A stretch of 64,000 nucleotides of DNA from Adiantum capillus-veneris (Eukaryota; Streptophyta; Polypodiopsida; Polypodiales; Pteridaceae). The stretch covers positions 97,434,485-97,498,484 of the forward strand of contig CM043971.1 in NCBI GenBank assembly GCA_014529385.2, given 5' to 3'. The notes beneath the pieces are model-generated. The model was not told where the DNA came from, did not search any database, and saw only the letters and a list, made by a program, of their open reading frames with translations. Of this stretch, positions 51,844-63,607 are shown piece by piece. The position numbers and the translations under genes were made by a program. The number at the start of each line of letters is the position of its first letter. Positions within the stretch are counted from its first letter, which is position 1.

Positions 51844-53433
51844 TGTAACATTTAATGGCCTAAAATCTTATTTGTAGCGGAAATTAGCATGAACATAGTG
51901 GGCATTTCATTAGAATAGATTCCTAATGAGAATTACAAGAGTGCTTGGGTGGAGAGAGCAACAAAAAGCATAACACCTAGTTAGATAGCATCGACAATAC
52001 TTTCAAAAGAGAGAGCAATTAAGCTATTGACAACAGTTGAGGACCAGATTTGCATGGAGCCGGTCCCCCCTCCAAAAGGCTTTGTATTATGGTTTCTCCC
52101 ATCAAGAGAGACATTGTACAATACAATTCTTTGTGTTCCTTCAAGACTAGCTAGTGCAATGAAGATGGAAGCTTCATACACCAAGCAAAACACTTAATCA
52201 AACACAACTTGAATTATCCCCGTTCTCAGACCCAAGACCTCACACACCTTCGAAGATGGTGAGAGCTAGCAGGGTATGAGAGTAGATTGAGAGGAAAAAG
52301 AAGTATCTTACGAGAAAGAAGTACATCTCCTCACATAATCACTCATATTAGCATAGCTTAGCTTAGTAATTAGCTTGGTAGAGAAGATGAGCATGCATTG
52401 AAGCTTGGCTCTTGGTTGGATTTGCATCCACATGCCAAGAGAGTGTTGATGTAGGCTTCTATCTCACAAGCTTGGAGTAGGTGATGAGCTCTCCATTAAA
52501 GCTTGGGAGGAGATAGAGTATTTTCCCTTCACACATGGTCAAGTGTGAGAGTGTGAGTGTCAATGCCAAGCAAAAATCAGCCCCCTCTCTCTCTTGGGCG
52601 AGCCCTAGCTGCTAAGTTAGTCTGGCTTTTGCCTCATTGGACCTCCCCAGGTCAAGCCAATAGGGATTAAGCAGCATAAGTGATAGCCTTCTGACATGTG
52701 TCCCCCTTTCCCCTTTTGTGAGAGCTTTAGATAATTAAATAATTAAACTAAACTCTCATTGGACCCCTTTGCCTCCTGGCCAATAGGAATCAGGCAAGCC
52801 ATGGGGCTCCTGAATGCTCATTGGACCCCTTGGGAGACTGCCCAATAGTCTTCTAGGACACTTAATTCTTATTGGTTTCTTTTATTAAATGTTTTTAAAT
52901 TAATTAAACTAGATTTACTCTAGCCTAATTCTCATTGGTCCACTTCAAGGGTCTTCCAATAGGAATTGGGCATACCTTGTGGGCATCTGGCCTAGGGAGC
53001 TGACATGTGTCCCTCATTCCCTTTGTGTAAAGGGAGCCTGTGTGTGTGTGTGTGGCTTTCTCTCTCATCCCCTAGCTTTGGGGCTCGCCCCCTCCCATGT
53101 AGGGATGTAGAAAGACTTTTTGGGCACACACTAAGCATCCAATTTTCCCTAAGGTTGACCTTTGGACACAACCTTTGAATTTTGGAACCTTAGCATTTTG
53201 GAAGTCTTAATGGGCTGAACCTTAGGGTCTTTTTAGCCCGTTGTTTCACATGGCTCTTTTGCAGATGGCCCCCCCTTTGGATCCCTATTTTCCCTCCTTT
53301 GGATCCCTACTGTGGCCGGTCTGCTAACTTAACCAATATTCTAGCTTTTTCTCCCTTGGCACTTCCCCACATTAAATGATCAGTTTAATATGAGAAAATC
53401 ATTTAGGAGAATTAGATATTGATTATTATGACA
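51844..53433 (-). repeat. 5' LTR of gypsy-3
   Basis: 1590 bp, near-identical to 44531-46119. The ends and an inner block around 52035-52165 (the GAGGACCAGATTTGC and TTGATGGGAGAAACC-type region) are also shared with the gypsy-4 LTRs in opposite orientation, so both belong to one family. No clear TATA box seen. Confidence 0.97.
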
Positions 53434-53732
53434 ATGGCACTTCCCTGTACTCTATGTGCCAGCTCTCGTTCACCGCATCAATTCCAGGGGGGGATTTATT
53501 ACCATATACATGTGGTAGTGATATGTGTGAACACACTTAGGACCACCAGGGCTTTTTTTTCCCTCATTAGGAGGTTTCTCCCCCCGGGCATTGTATATAC
53601 GCCCATCACTCTAGGGCTATCTAAATTTCCATTGCACACTAAGTAAAACACTCTCTATTGTGTGCCTTGAGCTTCCTTAGTGTTCTCCAATCTATGTGTG
53701 TTTTCTTGCAACCCTAATTCCAACACTTCACA
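53434..53732 (+). mobile_element. 3' end of copia-2: polypurine tract and probable LTR
   Basis: Starts with the TSD copy ATGGC, then TTCCAGGGGGGGATT (a copia-type polypurine tract at about 53476-53492). About 240 bp ending AATTCCAACA follow, with TTGTATATACGCC as a TATA-like word at about 53590. With the RNase H at 44100-44510 it makes one plus-strand copia end split by gypsy-3. The LTR start is not exact. Confidence 0.6.
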
Positions 53733-53971
53733 GATCTCTAGGTCTATTAAAAGTTAAAATCAAGGATCCACGAAATAGACCTTTATCACTAATAATGGCT
53801 TGGGACTATAGCCCTAGAAAAATACCTAGTCCTGTCTCGCAACAAAACGGGACAAAAGCATAAAAGTTCAGAAACTCTTTTTGCCCCTATAACTTCCACA
53901 ATTGGGCTAAGGTATCTTCATTCAACACTTTTTTCCCCCTAGAAGAGTGAGGGCACATCCGCTAGTGGACT
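53733..53971. other. Intergenic spacer between copia-2 and gypsy-4
   Basis: About 240 bases with no gene or element end recognised. Confidence 0.5.
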
Positions 53972-54065
53972 TGTCATAAAATATAATATCTAACTTTATC
54001 AAATGATTTTCTCATATTAAACTGATCATTTAATGTGGGAGAATAAACGGGAACAAGACTTAGAA

Positions 54066-54275
54066 TAGAGACATGTGCTTCTAGACCTATCTCAACATGG
54101 GACCAAAAGGAGAGATGGTTGCATCTAAATAGGGGTCCAAAAAGAGATGGTCTATCAAAGAGCAATGTGCAATAAGTGCTGCTAGACTTACCTCAGTTGG
54201 GGACCAAGAGGAGAGATGGTTACATCTCAATAAGGGTCCAAAACGAGGTAGTCTATCAAAGAGCAATGTGCATCT
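54066..54275. repeat. About 105-bp tandem duplication in gypsy-4 LTR
   Basis: Two adjacent blocks containing GGAGAGATGGTT and CTATCAAAGAGCAATGTGCA; also present in the second LTR (about 61325-61535). Confidence 0.75.
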
Positions 54276-54487
54276 AATGGAGCTTAAAATACCTTAGGGT
54301 TAGCTTCATTAAAGACCTCCAATGGTTAGTGTTAAAAGTCCTTTGACCTTAGGCAAGCTAGGGCTGAGCTTGAGGTGGGAACTCGACCTAATCTTGAGGT
54401 GCTTGTCGTGCTTGATAACTAAGATGAGTGCTTGATGACTAAGGTGCTTGAGGTGCTTGTCATGCTTGATGACTAAGGTACTTGAGG

Positions 54488-54735
54488 TGTAGCTTGTCAT
54501 ACTTAATGGGGGGTAAGGTGCTTGAGTCAAAAAGAGACCCTACAAACTTAATGAGGAAGGTGCTTGAGAAGCTTCTCATACATGGGGTTTAAGGTGCTTG
54601 AGTCAAAAAGAGACCCTACAAACTTAATGAGGAAGGTGCTTGAGAAGCTTCCCATACATGGGGGGTAAGGTGCTTGCGTCAAAAAGAGATCCACAAACTT
54701 AATGAAGAAGGTGCTTGAGAAGCTTCCTATGCATG
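54488..54735. repeat. 76-bp triple tandem repeat in gypsy-4 LTR
   Basis: GTCAAAAAGAGA recurs at 54526, 54602 and 54678, with AAGGTGCTTGAGAAGCTTC in each unit. The second LTR has the same array at 61746, 61822 and about 61900. It lies in the presumed promoter (U3) half. Confidence 0.85.
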
Positions 54736-55641
54736 AAAGTCCCAAAGTTAGGGGAACCTTTGACTTAACTTTCCACTCACCCAAAGGGCACCCCTTTTTC
54801 AAAGGGCACATGGGACACATGTCAGACTCTCCCAATGCTTAACCACATGGTGTGCTTGAATGCTATTGGCTAGGCTAAAGAGGGGTCCAATGAGCTTCTA
54901 GCTCCATCCAACAAATATCTAGATATTTTCAAGCTCTCTCTCTCTCTCTAAGGGGTAAGGAGGACACTTGTCCAGAGACTACCCATGTACTTGAATGCAT
55001 GCTGCATGTGCTTGGCTAGGGGGGAGAGGGGTCCAATGAGCTTGAAACGTGTGTAAAAGCTACAACTCACCCCAAGCAAGCAAGGGGGGTGCTAGGGGGA
55101 TATACACAACACACACACTCATTTTGTGGATTCATTCTCACTTGGTGAAAGTTGAGGAACTCCACCTCCTTCTCCAAGCTTGTGAGAAGTGAGAGCCTAC
55201 ACCAACACTCTTGGCTATGGAATGCAAATCCAACCAAGAGCCATGCTTCAATGCTTAAGCTTTCCATCTTCTCCATCTTCATTACTATGCTATTATGTAT
55301 GCTAGCAAGAAGAGTGATGATAAGTGAGGAACTATTTCTTTCTCCTATGGAATGTTTCTTCTTCCTCTTCCCTACCCTCATAACCCGCTAGCTCTCTCCA
55401 CCTTTGAAGGTGTTTGAGGCCTTGGGAGTGAGGCTTGGGATAGTTAATGATTTCTACAAAGTTTATGGTATGCTTGTGATGCATGAAGCTTTCCATCTTC
55501 ATTGCATCACCTAGGTCACAAGGAACACAAAGATTGTATTGTACCAAGTCTCTCTTGATGGGAGAAACTATAATACAAATGCCTATTGGAGGGCAGGCCG
55601 GCTCCATATGAATCCGGTCCTCAACTATTATCATGTTCTCT

Positions 55642-55684
<43 letters not shown>

Positions 55685-55829
55685 CAAAAGTATTGATCAT
55701 GCCAAGTTAACTAAGTACCATGTTTATGTTGCTACCATCAATTTAGTTCACGCACTATGCTCACAAAAGTGCTTCATCTAATTTCCTAATTCCGCTACTC
55801 TCAAAGTTCATAGGCCCTTTCCATTACAT

Positions 55830-55840
55830 TGGTATCAGAG
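55830..55840 (+). promoter_or_regulatory. Primer-binding site of gypsy-4, first unit
   Basis: TGGTATCAGAG one base after the LTR, initiator-Met tRNA type. Confidence 0.88.
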
Positions 55841-56230
55841 TATTTGGTTTCTCTTTTCTTGCTTAAGAAGAGAGGTCCGTAAGTAGCCTATTAATGGTTG
55901 ATTTTGTTAATTATATTAGGATAAGTGGGTTTGGATCTATTATTGGTTTTTTTGAGCCCACTATGTGGGATATGGTGCAAACCTTAGGAGCTTTGGTCTT
56001 AATAATGGAGTCTTTTTAGACTTGCCTATGGCTTTACCATTATTGAGCCATAAGAAGTCCAAAAGGAGCTATCACTCGGCAACTTCTCTATGTTAGACTC
56101 ACTCCACTACTCTCTATAATTAACCAATTCGAGCCCTGGGTGTAGATACTTAAGTGCCTATTTTCAAAGGCTAAGAGGAGTAGCAACTAAGGTTTTGAAT
56201 TGCCAAAGCATACACATAAGTTTAATTAAC

Positions 56231-57565
56231 ATGGCTGACAATAACCAAGAGAGTAGAATGAATATTGATAACTTTGATTTTGCACATGAAGGTGTTAATG
56301 ATAATGCCCCATGTTTGTTAATTATCTTGTCACTAGGTTGCAACAAGCTATGGGCAACCCCGCTTTGTAGGCCTCAGTTACTCAACAACTTCGTGCTTAT
56401 GGGATTTTCTTTCCCCTCCAAGAGGAGAGAGACCTTAGGAGGCCTCTTGATGACACCCCCAAAAGAAGACTCTCTCCCATACGAGAGGAGGAATCCAAAG
56501 ATCAAGAAAGTAATGATTCCTAAATTCCTTCAAAGACGTGGCTCCACAAAGAAGGCGGACTAAACGATTGCCAACTCCTCCCAAGAGAAAACGGTTAACC
56601 CATGGTCCTTCTCCTCGTCACTCCAAAAGGAAAAAGAGGAAACCAAGGAAGAAAAGGGCAAGAAAGAGGTCACCCTCTTCTCCTTCTTCTTCACCTTCCT
56701 CCTCTAATGATGAAAGCTATGGCTATTCTCCTAGAGAATACAAGAGGGGAGGACATCGCAAATCTTACCCTGCATGGCAAAGGTCACAAAAGATAAAGAA
56801 GTTCAAAGAGGGAGGAAAGAATATCTCTTTTCTCACCTATGATGGCACCTTTTTTGCTATCGACAAAGTATTGGCCTTCATCCAACAATTTGATGCAGCC
56901 TTTGGAGACAAGCGCTTCACGCAGTCCTCCAAGATACGCCATATAGCTATGCACTTCCAAAAAATCAGCTCGTCAATGATGGGCTAGCTGTTGTGGCAAT
57001 AGCGAAGCCCCAAAGACATGGAAAACTCTACAAGTTTTCGTCATGAAGCAATTCCTTGCAAGTGATGCAAAGGACAAAGTGCTTACCAAATGGTGAAGTT
57101 TAAAGCTTCTCTCACTTGAGTCTATCCACAAATATGTGGATAAGTTTTGGGATTTATATCTCAAGGCTATTGTCTTTCAAAAGATAGACTTTGCCAAGCA
57201 AAAGCAACAATTCTGTGGGGGATTACCCATAGGGATGGCCGAGTATGTCAACTCTCAACGGCTTGGTTCTATCACTGAAGTAATCCACCACACCATGGTT
57301 GCTTAGCGCATCAATTTCCAACAAGGGGCTAGATGGAATGTCAAGCCCATGGAAAATAAAGACAAAAGTGATGCCAAGAGGAAAACCAATGCCCAAAATT
57401 CTTACCAAGGCTATTCCAACAACAACAACAATCGATCCAAGGAGAAGGGAGTTTACAAAGGTAAATATAAAATCTCTCCTAAAGAGCTAGAAGCTTTTAG
57501 TAAGGACCACAAATGTTTTAATTGTGGGGAGCAAGGCCATGGTTATCGTCCTTGCCCCAAGAGAA
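56231..57565 (+). pseudogene. gag: Broken gag of gypsy-4, first unit
   Basis: ATG at 56231 (M-A-D-N-N-Q-E-S-R-M) corresponds to the gypsy-3 start. The frame is lost near 56300, regained at 56538-56987 (K-R-A-R-K-R-S-P-S-S-P; Y-P-A-W-Q-R-S; F-I-Q-Q-F-D-A-A-F-G) and lost again at 56985. The knuckle C-F-N-C-G-E-Q-G-H-G-Y-R-P-C is at 57514-57555. At 56880-56890 it keeps a Gln codon where gypsy-3 has TAG. Confidence 0.85.
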
Positions 57566-58660
57566 TTACCCGTAATGAGACTCCTAGAGTCTCTATGTTT
57601 GAAGCTCCAAAAGAGAATTTCTCCTTTCCTATGCTTGGGGAAAGATGCAAGAGCATGATGACTTTATTTTGTTTGACCCTAGTTCAACTCACAACTTCAT
57701 ATCCACGGAGTAGACTACTAATCTAGGCATACAAGTCCACAAGATAGGAGATGCATTGAAAGCCAATGGAGCTATGAAGGGACAAGACGTCTCAGTTACT
57801 TCTTTCATTGGAAAATTAAGGCTTCATGTCCAAAGCTATCTGGACAAAAAGGATTTATTCATCTTCCCTCTCAAACATGAGAATGTTATCATTGGGGCAC
57901 CATGGTTTAACCTCATGGCTTCCAACATGAAGTTCCCTGAAAGGAGAATCTACTTCACCTACAAGGAAGAGAGCATGTACATAGATGCTAATGAGTCGAG
58001 AAACACCATATCCTTGCAATAAAGGGAATTAAGAGGAATTAGAGTTGTCTAATTTTCTAAATGGGTCCCAAGATGTTTTCATTGATGACATCCCTAATGA
58101 GCTACCTCTAAAATGAGGGATGATGACGATGCAATTGAGCTCCTACCAGGCAGCTCACTGCTTAACAAGCCTCCTTATCGAGTTTCACAAGCTCAACAAG
58201 AGGAGATTATGAGGCAAGTGCATGAATTGGTGAAAAAGGAGATGGTAAGGTCTAGCTGCACTCCATTTTGTTCACCATTGCTTTTAGCGCAAACGAAAGA
58301 CGACATATATCCCATGTTTGTCGATTATAGTGTACTAAATAAGATTACTATCAAAATAGATTTTCCGTGCCGCGGGTAGAAGATCTATTTGATAATTTAC
58401 AAGTTTTGGCCTAACAAATGCTCCAAATGCATTCAAACTCGTGATGGAAAAAAATCTTCAGGCCATTCTCTTGAGGAGTACAAGCGACACCTCCAAGTAA
58501 TCTTTCAAGTTGTGAGAGAGAATAAGATTTTCATTGATCAAAAGAAAAGTGAATTTTTCATACAAGAGATTTGATATTTAGGTCACGTTATCTCTAAAGA
58601 TGGCACCCGTATGGATCCAACAAAGTTAGAGATAATAAGAGGATGGCCTAATCCAAGGAA
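57566..58660 (+). pseudogene. Protease and RT remnants of gypsy-4
   Basis: Protease word D-P-S-S-T-H-N-F near 57673-57700, so the D-P variant is shared with gypsy-3 but Gly is Ser. Post-protease region 57756-58022. RT N-terminus 58113-58379 (R-V-S-Q-A-Q-Q-E-E-I-M-R-Q). Then two deletions: one joins the sequence before the S-T-Y-F-S-R-I-D-L region to L-T-N-A-P (near 58400-58415). The other removes the F-F-D-D catalytic box (near 58455-58465). The remainder (58470-58574) reads L-E-E-Y-K-R-H-L-Q-V-I-F. It cannot code active RT. Confidence 0.85.
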
Positions 58661-59290
58661 TCTATAGGAGGTACAAAGCTTCATAGGTATGTGTGCATAC
58701 TATAGATGCTTCATTAAAAAATTTATGGTTAATAGCAAGCCCATTACATGACTTAACAAAAAAAAACGTTAAGTATTCATGGACTGCAAAAGTGCAAGAA
58801 GCTTTTGAAGAAGCTTAAGGAGAATCTTATCTCTCAACATGTGCTCACACTACTTGATCTCTCAAAGCCATCTGAGGTCCAATGTGACCCTTGCAGTAAT
58901 TGCCTTGGAGCTATTTTGCTTCAAGAAGGGAATGCCATTGCATATGAGAGTCAAAGACTCAACTTCGATAAGTGTGTATTGGGCAAATACAAAAAAGAGC
59001 TACTAGCTATTCTATATGCCCTAAACACGTGGAAACACTATCTCTTGGGGACTCCATTCATTCTACAAATGGATCATAAAGTCTCAAGAACTTCATGACA
59101 CAAACCAAGCTCTCCGACAAACAAACAAGGTGGGAAATTTTTCTTTTGCAATTTAAATGTCATATTGCTCACATTGTTGGCAAGCGCAATCAAGTGGTCG
59201 ATGTACTTTCACAACGACCAAGGATAAATGTGGTGTCTATAGCAACTCACAATGATCTATCTTTTATAGATAAGTATGCTACTGATTGAG
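58661..59290 (+). pseudogene. RNase H remnant of gypsy-4
   Basis: Frames 58805-59098 and 59095-59289 read Q-C-D-P-C-S-N-C-L-G-A-I-L-L-Q-E-G, Y-K-K-E-L-L-A-I-L-Y-A and D-K-Q-T-R-W. In the first word the catalytic D-A-C-G of gypsy-3 is D-P-C-S. A shift lies near 59090. Confidence 0.8.
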
Positions 59291-60540
59291 ACTTTAAGTA
59301 TGTAATTAGAGACTTTACATTAGGGAAGAAAAAAAAAGAACCATTCACCTTATAGGATGGTTATCTTCCAAACGGCAGTAGGCTACGTGTTACTCACCCA
59401 TACAATAGAAAGTCATGTATAAATCCCATACTTCTCCTTATGCGGGGCAAAGAGGAAATCCATAATCTACTCTTCAAGGAGTAGAAATATATTTATGTTG
59501 GTCTACCATGAAAAGTAAACATACAAGAGTATGTTCCAAAATGGGTGGTATACCAAAAATTGAAATTTGATCCAGGGAAGCAACTGGATTGTTTCAGTCG
59601 ATAAATCCCATACTTCTCATACGGGGCAAAGAGGAAATCCATAATCTACTCTTCGATAAAGTCATGTATAAATCCCATACTTCTCCTTATGCGGGGCAAA
59701 GAGGAAATCCATAATCTACTCTTCAAGGAGTAGAAATATATTTATGTTGGTCTACCATGAAAAGTAAACATACAAGAGTATGTTCCAAAATGGGTGGTAT
59801 ACCAAAAATTGAAATTTGATCCAGGGAAGCAACTGGATTGTTTCAGTCGACAGGCTTAACAAGAAAACACACTCTATGCCTGTCAAAAAGACTATTAAGG
59901 CACATCAAATGGCAACCCTCTTCGGATCTCAAATTTTCAAGCATCATGGATTTCCAACACCCATAGTGTCGGACAAAGATCCTAGAATGACCAGTAATTT
60001 CTAGAAGGGTCTCTTTGAGAATCTAGGAAGTAGATTAAATTTCTCTTTCGTCCTATTATCCACAAACGGATAACCAAAGTGAAATAGCTAATCTAACGAT
60101 TCTTGATATACTAAAAGCCTATGTCATGGAAGTAGATCAATGTTTTCAATGATAGAAGTACCTACCTCCTATAGAGTATGCGTACAATAATATTGTACAT
60201 ACTTCTATGGGGAAAGTACCTTTTGAGGTTAAAGAAGGAAGATCCAAAAGTCCCTTGCTACTTAAAGTACATGGGAAGATCTTCACTGATGATGAATATA
60301 GCTGAGACCTACAAGAATCTTTTCCAAAGATTAAAGGGGTTATATCCATCTCACAGGAAAGGCAAAAAGGGTTGCTGCTAATAAGCACAAAAGAGCCTTA
60401 GCCTTTAAGGAAAATGATTGGGTCTTGCTAAAGTTTCTCAAGGCTCATCTAAGGCATACTACAGACAAGAGTCCTATGGACCACCAACAATATGATGTTA
60501 AGCTAGAAAAAAGATATTATGGTCCTTTTTAAATTCTTAA
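59291..60540 (+). pseudogene. Integrase remnant of gypsy-4 with internal duplication
   Basis: Coding words of integrase remain (V-K-K-T-I-K-A-H-Q-M-A-T-L-F, V-S-D-K-D-P-R-M-T-S-N-F at 59816-60004), but stops are frequent. The zinc-domain region is duplicated (see 59412-59850). Confidence 0.8.
59412..59850. repeat. 249-bp tandem duplication plus a partial third copy in gypsy-4 integrase
   Basis: The block starting GTCATGTATAAATCCCATAC at 59412 recurs at 59661 nearly unchanged. A partial copy (AAATCCCATACTTCTC) starts at 59604. The copies are far more alike than the element is to gypsy-3, so the duplication is recent. Confidence 0.88.
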
Positions 60541-60840
60541 GCTAATCAATGAGATGGCTTATTAATTAAAGTTGCCTAACCATTGGCTCATGCACCATGT
60601 TTTCCATGAGAGCCTACGTAAACCTTACAAAGGAGCGTCATCAAAAGAAGCAATAGTTGTTGCAGACCCTCCAAAAATCAAAGATCAAGAAGAATTACTT
60701 CAACATGAGTCCATCCTATGACATGAAGAGAAGGTATTAATAAACGGTTAGATTATCTGACGACATCTTATTAAGTTTAAGAATTATTCTTTTAAAGATG
60801 CTAGATGGATGCAAAGAACGTAGCTTAAGGATAATATGAA
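60541..60840 (+). pseudogene. C-terminal chromodomain-like remnant of gypsy-4
   Basis: Reads E-M-A-Y near 60550, P-N-H-W-L near 60578, then at 60763-60830 R-H-L-I-K-F-K-N-Y-S-F-K-D-A-R-W-M-Q. Directly before it stands TGA CGA, the same two codons found at the same place in gypsy-3. Confidence 0.7.
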
Positions 60841-61216
60841 CCTTGTCAATGCTTACAATGTTGCACTAGAGTAAGCATATGAAAATGCATTTTAAATTAA
60901 AAATGTTTTTGTCTTATAAGACTAGTTCTCTTTTTATTGTGCACAAAGTTAAGAAGTATGCATGCTTAAAATCATGTTTCTGGTGACAACGTCTCCCAAA
61001 TACCAAGTAGAACTTGTCACTCTACTTTGGAAGTATGATATGGACTAAACAGCAGACATGCTTGCGGAAGCTACGTCTCCCAAGCACCAAATGGATTAGT
61101 GGTCCATCTTGGAATGATGTTGTAGGGTAAAAAGGGACCCTCTACCCGCTAAGTAACATGGACTAATAACTAGGCTTTATCTTCTCTGCCTCATAGTCAA
61201 GGACGACTATGATTTC
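60841..61216 (+). other. 3' interior of gypsy-4
   Basis: No coding. Shares blocks with the matching region of gypsy-3 (for example the complement of TAGCGGGTAGAGG-type words and the CATGCTTGC region). Confidence 0.6.
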
Positions 61217-61229
61217 AAGAGAGAGGTAA
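61217..61229 (+). promoter_or_regulatory. Polypurine tract of gypsy-4
   Basis: AAGAGAGAGGTAA directly before the second LTR, identical to that of gypsy-3. Confidence 0.85.
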
Positions 61230-63036
61230 TGTCATAAGATCTAATATCTAACTTTACCAAATGATTTTCTCATATTAAACTGATCATTTAATGAGGGAGA
61301 ATAAACGGGAACAAGACTTAGAATAGAGACATGTGCTTCTAGACCTATCTCAACACGGGACCAGAAGGAGAGATGGTTGCATCTAAATAGGGGTCCAAAA
61401 GGAGATGGTCTATCAAAGAGAAATGTGCAATAAGTGCTTCTAGACTTACCTCAGCAAGGGACCAAGAGGAGAGATGGTTACATCTCAATAAGGGTCCAAA
61501 AGGAGGTAGTCTATCAAAGAGAAATGTGCATGTAATGGAGCTTAAAAGACCTTAGGGTTAGCTTCATTAAAGACCTCAAATGGTTAGTGTTAAAAGTCCT
61601 TTGACCTTAGGCAAGCTAGGACTGAGCTTGAGGTGGTTGAGGTGCTTCTCCTGCTTTATGACTAAGGTGCTTGAGGTGCTTGTCATGCTTGATGACTAAG
61701 GTACTTGAGGCGCTTGCCATACTTAATGGGGGGTAAGGTTCTTGAGTCAAAAAGAGACCCTACAAACTTAATGAGGAAGGTGCTTGAGAAGCTTCCCATA
61801 CATGGGGGGTAAAGTGCTTGAGTCAAAAAGAGACCCTAAAAACTTAATGAGGAAGGTGCTTGAAAAGCTTCCCATACACATGGGGGGTAAGCTGCTTGAA
61901 TCAAAAAGAGACCCTACAAACTTAATGAAGAAGGTGCTTGAGAAGGCTCCTATGCATGAAAGTCCCAAAGTTAGGGGAACCTTTGACTTAACTTTCCACT
62001 CACCCAAAGGGCATCCCATTTTCAAAGGGCACATGGGACACATGTCAGACTCTCCCTATGCTTAACCACATGGTGTGCTTGAATATATTGGTTGGGCTAA
62101 AGAGGGGTCCAATGAGCTTCTAGCTCCATCCAGCAAGTATCTAGATATTTTCAAGCTCTCTCGCTCTAAGGGGTAAGGAGGACACTTGTCCAAACACTAC
62201 CCATGTACTTGAATGCATGCTGCATGTGATTGGCTAGGGGGGAGAGGGGTCCAATGAGCTTGAAACATGTGTAAAAGCTACAACTCACCCCAAGCAAGCA
62301 AGGGGGGTGCTAGGGGGTAATACACCACACACACGCTCATTTTGTGGATTCATTCTCACTTGGTGAAAGTTGAGGAACTTCACCTCCTTCTCCAAGCTTG
62401 TGAGAAGTGAGAGCCTACACCACTCTTGGCTATGGAATGCAAATCCAACCAAGAGCCATGCTTCAATGCTTAAGCTTGCCATCTTCTCCATCTTCATTAC
62501 TATGCTATTATGTATGCTAGCAAGAAGAGTGATGATAAGTGAGGAACTATTTCTTTCTCCTATGGAATGTTTCTTCTTCCTCTTCCCTACCCTCATTCCC
62601 CGCTAGCTCTCTCCACCTTCGAAGGTGTTTGAGGCCTTGGGATTGAGGCTTGGGATAGTTAATGCTTTCTACAAAGTTTATGTTATGCTTGTGATGCATG
62701 AAGTTTTTCATCTTCATTGCATCACCTAGGTCACAAGGAACACAAATCTTGTATTGTACCAAGTCTCTCTTGATGGGAGAAACTATAATACAAATGCCTA
62801 TTGGAGGGCGGACCGGCTCCGTAAAAATCCGGTCCTCAACTATTGTCATGTTCTCTAAACTCTCACTCTCTCTCTCTCGCAAAAGTATTGTTCATGCCAA
62901 GTTAACTAAGTACCATGTTTATGTTGCTACCATCAATTTAGTTCACCCGCTATGCTCACAAAGTAATCTCACAAAAGTGCTTCATCTAATTTCCTAATTC
63001 CTCTACTCTCAAAGTTCATATGCCATTTCCATTACA
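61230..63036 (+). repeat. Second (shared) LTR of gypsy-4
   Basis: 1807 bp, TGTCATAAGAT to TTCCATTACA. Homologous to 53972-55828 with a few percent differences, small indels and a much shorter (CT)n (about 62868-62879). Confidence 0.92.
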
Positions 63037-63037
63037 T

Positions 63038-63049
63038 TGGTATCAGAGC
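63038..63049 (+). promoter_or_regulatory. Primer-binding site of the second gypsy-4 unit
   Basis: TGGTATCAGAGC, a perfect initiator-Met match, proves that an internal region begins again after the second LTR. Confidence 0.9.
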
Positions 63050-63173
63050 ATTTGGTTTCTCTTTTCTTGCTTAAGAAGAGAGGTCCTTAAGTAGCCTATT
63101 AATGGTTGATTTTATTAATTATATTAGGGTAAGCGGGATTGGGATCTATTATCGGTTTTGTTGAGCCCACTAT

Positions 63174-63487
63174 GTGGGATATGGTGCACACCTCAAGAGC
63201 TTTGGTATTAATAATTGAGTCTTTTTAGACTTGCCTACGGCTTTACCATTATTGAGGCATAAGAAATCCAAAAGGAGCTATCCCTCGGCAACTTCGTTAT
63301 GTTAGACTCACTCCACTACTCTCTATAATTGTGGGATATGGTGCACACCTCAGGAGCTTTGGTATTAGTAATGGAGTCTTTTTAGACTGGCCTACGACTT
63401 TACCATTATTGAGCCATAAGAAGTCCAAAAGAAGCTATCCCTTGGCAACTTCATTATTTTAGACTCACTCCACTACTCTCTATAATT
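63174..63487. repeat. 157-bp tandem duplication in the leader of the second unit
   Basis: GTGGGATATGGTGCACACCT occurs at 63174 and 63331, each followed by about 150 matching bases. The first unit has this block only once (about 55966). Confidence 0.85.
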
Positions 63488-63607
63488 AACCAATTCAAAC
63501 CGTGGGTGTAGATACTTAAGTGCCTATTTTCAAAGGCTAAGAGGAGTAGCAACTAAGGTTTTGAATTGCCAAAGCATACACTAAGTAAACACGTTAGTTT
63601 ATTTAAC

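Larger units (their letters stand above)
44531..53433 (-). mobile_element. Gypsy-3: young chromovirus-like Ty3/gypsy element, minus strand
   Basis: 8.9 kb with 1589- and 1590-bp LTRs, TSD ATGGC, a perfect initiator-Met primer site, a polypurine tract and gag-pol in one frame. By eye the LTRs differ by two substitutions and one base of a C run, so insertion is very recent. The gag-pol frame (46477-51426, 1650 codons including stop) is broken only by three in-frame stops. A GPY/F-like and chromodomain-like C-terminus after integrase marks a chromovirus. It lies inside the copia-2 remnant and next to an older relative, gypsy-4. Confidence 0.97.
53972..55828 (+). repeat. First LTR of gypsy-4
   Basis: 1857 bp from TGTCATAAAAT to TTCCATTACA. 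Contains a duplicated block of about 105 bp (54066-54275), a 76-bp triple tandem repeat (from about 54526) and (CT)n at 55644-55681. Confidence 0.92.

Noticed and set aside
59412-59850. A CRISPR-like or satellite array
   Set aside because: The repeats are three unequal copies of integrase coding, without short regular repeat-spacer units.
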